DNA from: Kofleriaceae bacterium
GTDB lineage: Bacteria > Myxococcota_A > Polyangia > Haliangiales > Haliangiaceae
NCBI GenBank assembly: GCA_024642805.1
Contig: JAHEAK010000233.1
Span: 1-7,674, forward strand
DNA length: 7,674 nt
Direction of reading: 5' to 3'
Shown here: piece after piece, positions 1-5,506 of the stretch
Numbering within the stretch: the stretch's first letter is position 1
Layout: each line of letters opens with the position of its first letter
Position numbers and translations under genes: made by a program
The notes under the pieces: generated by a model
What the model was told of the DNA's origin: nothing
Seen by the model: only the letters and a program-made list of their open reading frames with translations
Databases searched by the model: none

Positions 1-362
1 ATCTTGCGGCGGGCCGCCACCTTGCGCTGATTGCGGCGCGTCTTGCCGCTCTTGCGCTTGGCCGAGTCCTCGTCTTCGTCCTCGCTGCTCTCCTCGTAGC
101 CTTCGAAGAGGCGCTTCTCATCGCCGGCGCCCATGATCTCGGCGACGTGCAAATAGGCTTTGCGCTCGACTCCGGGACCGAGATCGACGAAGGCGGCTTG
201 CATGCCGGGCAGGACCCGACTTACTCGACCTCGATAAATGTTTCCGGCGCTGCCGGCCTCGCGCTTGCGCTCGAGAAAATACTCAGCCAGTTCATTGCCC
301 TCTAGAAGGGCAACGCGGGTCTCCGACCCCTCGGCACTAACAACCAATTTTCGGTTAGCCAT
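1..362 (-). CDS. Ribonuclease E/G, N-terminal part (partial)
   Basis: This is the 5' end of an RNase E/RNase G family endoribonuclease, an enzyme of RNA decay and rRNA processing in the cytoplasm. The ATG lies at 362-360 and the frame is open to the window edge, giving 120 codons. Residues about 1-76 match the family's start: a strand beginning M-A-N-R-K-L-V-V, the E-T-R-V-A-L-L segment, then G-N-I-Y-R-G-R-V and V-L-P-G-M-Q-A-A-F-V-D-L-G (residues 40-62), which opens the S1 RNA-binding domain. After A-E-I-M (74-77) comes an insertion that is acidic at 87-99 (E-E-S-S-E-D-E-D-E-D) and then strongly basic at 102-120. The catalytic DNase I-like domain and zinc link lie outside the window, so RNase E and RNase G cannot be told apart. 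An AAAGAG sequence about 13 bases upstream is only a weak ribosome binding site. The gene is preceded by a long non-coding stretch. Confidence 0.93.
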   Translation of the reverse strand, partial: MANRKLVVSAEGSETRVALLEGNELAEYFLERKREAGSAGNIYRGRVSRVLPGMQAAFVDLGPGVERKAYLHVAEIMGAGDEKRLFEGYEESSEDEDEDSAKRKSGKTRRNQRKVAARRK

Positions 363-748
363 GTCATGAAACTCTTTGAATGTGCGTAATGCGGCTTGCA
401 ATTGAGGCGCTGGATCTGATTCGCGGCGCCATGTGAAATCTGAAATCTGCAAAGACTGCGTACCACGCGCCGGACGGCGACATCAAGATCGCCATCCTCC
501 AAGCCAGTGAATTCAGTGCACTTGAAGCCTCGGCGATACCCCCATAGTGCAAATTCTTGCACCTTGGCAGCCAGCACCCGACAGAAATGTCGGAGCGAAA
601 CCAGGGCAAGACGAGCTCGGAGATGGGCTCGAACAGATAAGACGTTGTATTTACAGAACTCTTTGGTCTGGCCCTCCACTTGCTCAGTAGGGAGACAAGC
701 ATTGGCAGCCAGTTGTTCTGCCAGGCCTCATAAAGCCTAAACACTACT

Positions 749-793
749 TAGCTTACGCATTATTCCTAGCTTACTCACTTATACCTAGCTTGC
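749..793. repeat. Three direct copies of TAGCTT(A/G)C at 18-19 bp spacing
   Basis: TAGCTTAC occurs at 749-756 and 767-774, and TAGCTTGC at 786-793. The second and third copies share a preceding C-C. The copies start 18 and 19 bases apart inside an AT-rich block. Spacing close to two helical turns is compatible with a regulator binding on one face of the DNA. On the minus strand the spacers read TATAAG and AATAAT, which resemble -10 elements for the RNase E/G gene, but no matching -35 is clear. The function is inferred only. Confidence 0.5.
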
Positions 794-809
794 CCTTTTA
801 TTTGGTTAG

Positions 810-837
810 AAGCCCTTGGTGACCAGACCAGGGGCTT
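810..837 (+). terminator. Terminator-like hairpin
   Basis: AAGCCCTTGGT at 810-820 pairs with ACCAGGGGCTT at 827-837, giving an 11-bp stem with one T-G wobble and the six-base loop GACCAG. It is followed on the plus strand by only one further T and then CGCCGTTT, so the U-tract is poor. On the minus strand the stem is followed by CTAACC, which is worse. If it acts as a terminator it would end a plus-strand transcript from the preceding non-coding stretch and insulate the downstream operon. Confidence 0.4.
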
Positions 838-868
838 TCGCCGTTTCGGGCCCAACGCCAGGCGCCCG

Positions 869-944
869 GACTTCGCATTTCCCGAACTTCGCATTTCCCG
901 GACTTCGCATTTCCCGGACTTCGCATTTCCCGGACTTCGCATTT
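869..944. repeat. 16-bp tandem repeat, 4.75 copies
   Basis: The unit GACTTCGCATTTCCCG is repeated head to tail at 869-884, 885-900 (first base A instead of G), 901-916 and 917-932, with a partial copy of 12 bases at 933-944. Copies are otherwise identical, so the array is young or kept uniform. Sixteen is not a multiple of three, and the array ends 27 bases before the chosen start of the pterin gene, so it is most likely non-coding. It could be a variable-number repeat, a multi-site operator or simple slippage product. Confidence 0.9.
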
Positions 945-971
945 GTAGAGCCCCCGTGCCAACGTCAGGGT

Positions 972-1469
972 GTGCAGAGCGCGCCCTATCGGATTCACGT
1001 CAAACGCGATCGCTACAAGTTTTCCTGCGCGCACATGACGGTCTTTCCCGATGGCAAGAAAGAGCGTCTGCACGGGCACAACTACTACGTCTCGCTGACC
1101 ATCGAGCTGTACACGATCGACTTTGCGTCGATGATCGACTTTGGTCCGGTCAAGGAAGCGCTGGCCGAGCTGTGCGCGGAGTGGAAAGAGCACACGCTCT
1201 TGGCCACAGAGAATCCGCACTTCACGATCGTCAAGCAAGACGAGCGCGAGATCGAGTTTACTCTTTGCAAGCAGCGCTACCTCTTGCCGATGAGTGACGT
1301 GCTGCTCTTGCCCATCGACAACCTCGCGGTAGAGCCCTTGTCCAAGCACGCCTGCGATCGCCTCTATGCGGCGATGAGCGAGCTTTTGCCAGCAACGGTG
1401 GTCAAGGCCATTGAGGTCACCATCGAAGAGAACCCTGGGCAGGGCGCCACCACCCGGCTCGAGCTGTAG
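972..1469 (+). CDS. PTPS/QueD-family pterin enzyme, ExxHGH (PTPS-III-like) type
   Basis: This belongs to the 6-pyruvoyl-tetrahydropterin synthase / 6-carboxytetrahydropterin synthase family (COG0720), zinc enzymes acting on dihydroneopterin triphosphate. Three zinc-ligand histidines are visible: H21 in F-S-C-A-H and H34/H36 in R-L-H-G-H-N-Y. M-I-D-F-G at 54-58 matches the family's conserved Asp segment, E-H at 73-74 sits where D-H is usual, and E152/E153 in the C-terminal strand fit the pterin-binding Glu. The cysteine normally a few residues before HGH is absent; the site reads K-K-E-R-L-HGH. ExxHGH is the signature described for PTPS-III, which can yield 6-hydroxymethyl-dihydropterin and replace FolB in folate synthesis. 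At 165 aa it is longer than E. coli QueD, with an extra segment around 86-110. The GTG at 972 is chosen because the frame upstream runs through the tandem repeat; it has only AGG directly before it, so the start is uncertain. tlyA follows after 9 bases. Confidence 0.87.
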   Translation: MQSAPYRIHVKRDRYKFSCAHMTVFPDGKKERLHGHNYYVSLTIELYTIDFASMIDFGPVKEALAELCAEWKEHTLLATENPHFTIVKQDEREIEFTLCKQRYLLPMSDVLLLPIDNLAVEPLSKHACDRLYAAMSELLPATVVKAIEVTIEENPGQGATTRLEL

Positions 1470-1478
1470 AGAGATTCT

Positions 1479-2225
1479 TTGGCGAGAGCACGTCTCGATA
1501 AGCTCCTGGTCAAAAAGGAGCTGGCCGATGACCTCGAGCACGCGCAAGAGCTCATCGAGAGTGGCGCGGTCATCGTCGGCGGCATTGCCAACGAGAAGCC
1601 GAACTCGATGGTCGATACCGGCGCGGACTTGAAGCTGCGCGAAGAGGTAGGCGGCTATGTCTCGCGGGGCGCGCACAAGCTGGTCAAGGGGCTGGAAGCC
1701 TTCGCCATCGAGCCGAGCGGCATGCGCGTCATGGACGTCGGATCCTCAACTGGGGGTTTTACCGATGTGCTACTCCGACGGGGCGCTAGTCGGGTCTACG
1801 CCATCGATGTCGGCTATGGGCAGCTGGCCTGGTCGCTGCGCCAGGATCCGCGCGTGGTCGTGCTGGAGCGCGAGAACATCCGCAATCTCGATGCGGAGAA
1901 GCTCGAAGGCGCGATCGATCTCAGCGTCATCGACGTGAGCTTCATCTCCTTGACCTTGATCCTCGCTGACGTGGCCAGGCTGATGCAGGGCGGCGGTAAA
2001 CCGATCATCGCCCTCATCAAGCCGCAGTTCGAGGCTCGCAAGGATCAAGTCGGCAAGGGCGGCGTGGTGCGCGAACAAGAGGTGCGCGAGGAGTGCATCG
2101 ACAAGGTGCGCAGCTGGGCGGCGGCGCGTCGCTTTAGGGTCGGGGCGCTGGTCGAGTCGCCGATTCGCGGCCCCGCCGGCAACATCGAGTACCTCATCGA
2201 GCTCTTCACGCCGGAGGCTTCGTGA
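1479..2225 (+). CDS. tlyA: TlyA family rRNA (cytidine-2'-O)-methyltransferase
   Basis: TlyA uses S-adenosylmethionine to methylate the 2'-O of cytidines in 16S and 23S rRNA; in mycobacteria its loss gives capreomycin resistance. Family members are often annotated as hemolysin A. The 248 residues show an N-terminal S4 RNA-binding domain (about 5-55, starting R-L-D-K-L-L-V) and an FtsJ-type Rossmann methyltransferase domain. The latter has D86-V-G-S-S-T-G-G-F-T-D (86-96) for cofactor binding, A-I-D at 108-110, D-V-S-F at 152-155, K181-P-Q-F-E and N-I-E at 235-237. K67 (S-R-G-A-H-K), D152, K181 and E237 fit the K-D-K-E catalytic set of FtsJ enzymes. The family motif V-G-K-G-G-V-V-R is at 191-198. 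The start is TTG at 1479, supported by AGAGAGA at 1468-1474 and by the usual M-A-R-x-R-L-D-K-L-L opening. It lies 9 bases after the pterin gene and overlaps the next gene by GTGA. Confidence 0.95.
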   Translation: MARARLDKLLVKKELADDLEHAQELIESGAVIVGGIANEKPNSMVDTGADLKLREEVGGYVSRGAHKLVKGLEAFAIEPSGMRVMDVGSSTGGFTDVLLRRGASRVYAIDVGYGQLAWSLRQDPRVVVLERENIRNLDAEKLEGAIDLSVIDVSFISLTLILADVARLMQGGGKPIIALIKPQFEARKDQVGKGGVVREQEVREECIDKVRSWAAARRFRVGALVESPIRGPAGNIEYLIELFTPEAS

Positions 2226-3163
2226 ACAAGGACAAGGACAAGACCAAGAGCAAGGCCAACCCCGCGCTGCGCATCGAGGCACTGCTGGCAAGTGAGCTCA
2301 AAGCGGCCACCCAGCTGCTCTCGCTGTCCTGCGACTTCGATGACGCCGCCTCTGTCGCCGAGGAAAAGCTCTACGGGCCAGGCGCCCACGAGCGCGTCGC
2401 CGAGCCCATTGGGGCATTCCTTGGTGACAAACTGGTCGGCCTTGCGTGCAGCTCCAACCGTTGGCTGCGCCTTCTCGCGGTGCATCCGGATTTTCGCGAG
2501 CGCGGCATCGGCCGTGCCTTGCTCAAGCAATGTGAGCTGCAGGCTCGCGCGCACGGCGAGATCCTGCGAGTGCTCGATCAGCCAGGCAACTACCTCAGTC
2601 CCGGCATCGACAAGCGCAACAGCGAGAGCATCGAGTGGCTGCTGCGACGCGGCTACAAGAAGGCGGCCACCAACTACAACCTGCTCATCGCCCTCGAAGA
2701 GCCAAGGGTTAGCAGGGCGCGTTTGAACCAGATGATCCAGCGCTGTGCCGAGCAGGGCTACACGATCGCCCGACAGGCAGCGCAGCGAGTCGATGCTGAC
2801 GCCCGCGCCATCGAAGAGGCCTTTTCGAGTGGCTGGGCCTTCGAAATGCGCCGCGCAGCCCAGCTCGAGCCCTCGGGCGTGCACATCGCAACCCACATCG
2901 ACTCCGCCGAGCTGGCCGCCTTCGCCGCTCACGATGGCAACAATCAGGGCCTGGGCTGGTTTGGCCCCACCGGTACTCTCGACGCCCATCGCAAGCGCGG
3001 GCTGGGTGCGGCCCTGCTCATGGCCTGCCTCGTCGATTTGCAGGAGGAAGGCCACTCGCACGCGCAGGTGGCCTGGATCGGACCGCGCGATTTCTACGAA
3101 AAGGTGGCCGGCGTCGCCAGCGATCGTACCTTCACCGTGATGACGAAAGATCTCTCGCTATGA
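2222..3163 (+). CDS. Tandem GNAT-fold N-acetyltransferase
   Basis: This 313-residue protein contains two GNAT acetyltransferase units. The first (about 17-155) has the acetyl-CoA-binding motif L-L-A-V-H-P-D-F-R-E-R-G-I-G-R-A at 84-99, followed by L-S-P-G-I-D at 125-130 and a R-R-G-Y segment at 142-145. The second (about 165-313) has D-A-H-R-K-R-G-L-G-A-A at 254-264 and a G-P-R-D-F-Y-E-K-V-A-G ending at 287-297, where Y292 matches the tyrosine often seen before the last helix. Both pyrophosphate loops (R-x-x-G-x-G/A) look intact. The first ten residues or so are Lys/Asp-rich and probably disordered. The GTG start overlaps the tlyA stop (GTGA), and its own stop overlaps the next start (ATGA), so translation of the three genes is likely coupled. 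The two-domain layout recalls mycothiol-synthase-type GNATs, but the substrate is unknown. Confidence 0.85.
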   Translation: MNKDKDKTKSKANPALRIEALLASELKAATQLLSLSCDFDDAASVAEEKLYGPGAHERVAEPIGAFLGDKLVGLACSSNRWLRLLAVHPDFRERGIGRALLKQCELQARAHGEILRVLDQPGNYLSPGIDKRNSESIEWLLRRGYKKAATNYNLLIALEEPRVSRARLNQMIQRCAEQGYTIARQAAQRVDADARAIEEAFSSGWAFEMRRAAQLEPSGVHIATHIDSAELAAFAAHDGNNQGLGWFGPTGTLDAHRKRGLGAALLMACLVDLQEEGHSHAQVAWIGPRDFYEKVAGVASDRTFTVMTKDLSL

Positions 3164-4164
3164 CCAGAGCCATGCTCCTGTGTGCCGGCAAGGGCACGCG
3201 CCTCGGCGACCTCAGTCACGAGAAGCCCAAGCCACTGCTGCCGGTCTGTGACATCAGCATCCTGCGCTATGGCATCGCCAATCTGGTGGCGCATGGCATT
3301 CGCGACATCGTCATCAACCTGCACCACCATGGACATCTGATCCGCGAAGAACTCGCAGATGGCTCGCAGCTGGGTGCGCGCATTCAGTATTCGGTAGAAG
3401 ACGAGATTCTGGGCACAGGCGGCGGCCTCAAGAAGGCTATCGAGCTTCTCGATCCTGATGGCGTCGACGAGCCCGTGTTGAGCATGAACGGCAAGCTCAT
3501 CTTCGATCTCGATATCACCGCCTTGCTCAAGGCCTATGCGGCCACTCGCGATTCGCTTGGCATGATGGTGGTCAAGGCCGAGCCACGCGCGCTTTTGTGG
3601 GGCGCTGTCGATGTGCGCAGCGAGGGCCAGGGCCTGCGCGTGCACAACGTACTCGGCGAGGGCGGGCATATGTTTTGTGGCGTGCACGTGACCAGACCCT
3701 CGGTGTTGCGCAGGCTGCCAGAGGGTGAGGCGTGCATGATTCGCCAGGGCTATTTGCCCTGGATGCAGGCCGGCGAGCGAGTGAGTGCCTACGTGCACCA
3801 AGAGGGCTACTTCGCCGAGCACTCGACACCGCGACGTTACTTGCAGAGCAGCATCGACCTTTTGTCAGGGCAGACCTTGCGCAACCCGCCAGCTCAGCTC
3901 GTTGGCATCGATGAGGGCGCCGAAGTTCACGCCAGCGCCACCATCATCCCGCCGGTGCGCATCGGAGCGGGCGCTGTGATCGAGGCTGACTGCCACATCG
4001 GGCCGCACGTGGTCATCGGCCATGGAGCGCGCGTGCGCGCCGGTAGTGTCGTGCGTGAATCGGTGGTCTGGGCCGGCGCGGAGCTCGAGGGCTCGCACGA
4101 GCAGGTGATCGTGACTCCGCAATGCATCATGGCCGCCGCTGGTGCCGACGATGTCGACGGCTGA
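3160..4164 (+). CDS. Sugar-nucleotidyltransferase-like protein with left-handed beta-helix tail; metal sites altered
   Basis: The 334-residue protein has the fold of NDP-sugar pyrophosphorylases (RmlA, ManC, MurU, GlmU type), which join a sugar 1-phosphate to an NTP. The N-terminal G-x-G-x-R signature is present (L-L-C-A-G-K-G-T-R-L, 6-15), as are K-P-K-P-L-L-P-V at 22-29, the L-G-T-G-G-G-L loop at 84-90 and a C-terminal hexapeptide-repeat region (about 256-318: A-S-A-T-I-I-P-P-V-R-I-G-A-G-A-V-I and following). Two normally conserved metal-ligand positions differ: the N-G-D motif reads M-N-G-K at 109-112, and the Y-x-D-I-G-T-P motif reads Y-F-A-E-H-S-T-P at 217-224. The protein may therefore be a non-catalytic or re-specified member. 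A GlmU-like pairing with the upstream acetyltransferase is a speculation only. Start ATG overlaps the GNAT stop; it is the last gene of the plus-strand unit and converges on the lipoprotein gene. Confidence 0.85.
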   Translation: MTRAMLLCAGKGTRLGDLSHEKPKPLLPVCDISILRYGIANLVAHGIRDIVINLHHHGHLIREELADGSQLGARIQYSVEDEILGTGGGLKKAIELLDPDGVDEPVLSMNGKLIFDLDITALLKAYAATRDSLGMMVVKAEPRALLWGAVDVRSEGQGLRVHNVLGEGGHMFCGVHVTRPSVLRRLPEGEACMIRQGYLPWMQAGERVSAYVHQEGYFAEHSTPRRYLQSSIDLLSGQTLRNPPAQLVGIDEGAEVHASATIIPPVRIGAGAVIEADCHIGPHVVIGHGARVRAGSVVRESVVWAGAELEGSHEQVIVTPQCIMAAAGADDVDG

Positions 4165-4202
4165 GCACAGGCGCTCCTCAGCTCGCGCGCCTTAGAGGCG
4201 CG
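4160..4202. terminator. Two adjacent hairpins at a convergent gene junction
   Basis: GCTGAG at 4160-4165 pairs with CTCAGC at 4177-4182, and CGCGCC at 4186-4191 pairs with GGCGCG at 4197-4202 around the loop TTAGA. They cover the stop codons of the two convergent genes and could stop transcription from both sides. Neither is followed by a T-run, so intrinsic termination is not proven. Confidence 0.35.
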
Positions 4203-4616
4203 GGCACATCTCGGGATCGAGCTTGCTATCGGCTTCGAAACAGCCAGCAGCGATCTTGCGAGCTTCAACTTTGACAGCAGTTTGGTCGGCGCTCTCCAGC
4301 CCGGCGGTGGCGCTCAGCTCGAGGTTGAGCGCAAAAGCCTGTGGTCGGGCTTTGGCTAGCGTGCAGTCCTCGGCAAGCTCCGGGTGGGTCTCTGCACAGG
4401 CGCACAGCCTGGCAACATAGGCCTCGCAGGCCTTCATGCCGCGCTCGGCTTCGGCCTTGGGCAGAGGGCTTGGCGCTGCCTCTTGCCCCTCGCTTGCTTG
4501 CTTCTTGCTGCAAGCCGGCAACGCGAGAACTGCGCCGAGTGCACAGAGGCAGACCAGCACGCTCCTGAGAGGCGCGAGCATGTGCGGCGCCCCGGGCAAC
4601 GCGAGCTCGCGTCGGC

Positions 4617-4620
<4 letters not shown>
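4192..4620 (-). CDS. Small cysteine-containing lipoprotein, function unknown
   Basis: The 142-residue product has a hydrophobic segment (about 21-36) ending in L-P-A-C at 34-37, a lipobox-like site with Pro at -2 as often seen in myxobacterial lipoproteins. It is followed by a short linker rich in Ser, Glu, Ala and Pro (38-58). The remaining domain is Ala/Glu-rich and probably helical, with six cysteines at 65, 73, 75, 86, 127 and 139 that could form disulfides in the periplasm. The first ATG (4620) overlaps the phosphatase stop as ATGA, suggesting translational coupling. An in-frame ATG at 4581 (Met14) would give a more typical signal-peptide n-region, so the start is open. I do not recognise a family with known function. 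Co-expression with the PP2C phosphatase is the only functional hint. Confidence 0.75.
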
Positions 4621-5408
<788 letters not shown>

Positions 5409-5506
5409 TGCTTGACCATTCCGAGCCTCGTGTCCCGTCGTTTCCCGCCGTGCCGTCCTACAAACATGAGCAAACTTTATGGATCTATTAAAGGCAGAGC
5501 CCTAGT
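5409..5506. promoter_or_regulatory. Divergent intergenic region between the phosphatase and vWA genes
   Basis: These 98 bases separate two divergent starts and must hold the expression signals of at least one of them. The block at 5470-5493 is AT-rich compared with the surroundings and contains TATTAA at 5486-5491, but I cannot match a confident -35 on either strand. GGCAGAG at 5493-5499 lies about 7 bases before the vWA start and is a plausible ribosome binding site. Confidence 0.4.

Larger units (their letters stand above)
363..971. other. Long non-coding stretch with local hairpins between rne/rng and the pterin gene
   Basis: No open frame here has convincing codon use. From about 363 to 808 the sequence is visibly poorer in G+C than the flanking genes. 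Perfect short hairpins visible in it are 468-479 (4-bp stem, GGAC loop on the plus strand), 547-562 (GTGCAA/TTGCAC, loop ATTC), 578-593 (CCGACA/TGTCGG with a GAAA loop on the plus strand), 612-631 (CGAGC/GCTCG) and 703-723 (TGGCAG/CTGCCA). An AT-rich block at 729-808 carries direct repeats, followed by a terminator-like hairpin and a 16-bp tandem repeat. Two readings are possible: a long leader and promoter region of the minus-strand RNase gene, or a plus-strand non-coding RNA ending near 838. It does not show the conserved cores of tmRNA, RNase P RNA or SRP RNA, and I see no tRNA. Confidence 0.6.

Noticed and set aside
578..593. Group II intron or ribozyme core based on the GAAA-loop hairpin
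   Set aside because: A domain V-like sequence, an intron-encoded protein and conserved boundary sequences are not seen; one GAAA hairpin is not enough.
302..679. Minus-strand open frame of 125 codons overlapping the RNase E/G start
   Set aside because: It runs about 60 bases into the clear RNase E/G coding start in another frame and has no recognisable domain.
507..740. Plus-strand open frame of 77 codons
   Set aside because: Arg/Ser/Ala-rich translation typical of a chance frame, with no ribosome binding site or motif.
364..744. Minus-strand open frame of 126 codons ending one base before the RNase E/G start
   Set aside because: The spacing looks operon-like, but codon third positions show no GC bias, the translation is rich in Ser, Arg, Trp and Cys, and I recognise no motif. 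It overlaps the hairpins of the intergenic stretch.
869..944. CRISPR array
   Set aside because: The units abut each other with no spacers, and the 16-bp period is too short.
816..971. Extension of the pterin protein upstream to a TTG at 816
   Set aside because: It would translate the second half of the terminator-like hairpin and the 16-bp tandem repeat, giving a low-complexity N-terminus absent from the family; the conserved part begins near residue 5 of the GTG 972 start.
1085..1270. Short antisense frame within the pterin gene
   Set aside because: It is a chance frame opposite conserved zinc-site codons, without a start signal or motif.
798..1676. Long minus-strand frame opposite the pterin gene and the start of tlyA
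   Set aside because: It is antisense to clearly conserved genes; long antisense frames are expected in high-GC DNA with strong third-position bias.
2045..3061. Long minus-strand frame opposite tlyA and the GNAT gene
   Set aside because: Antisense shadow of genes with clear family motifs; its own translation has no recognisable domain.
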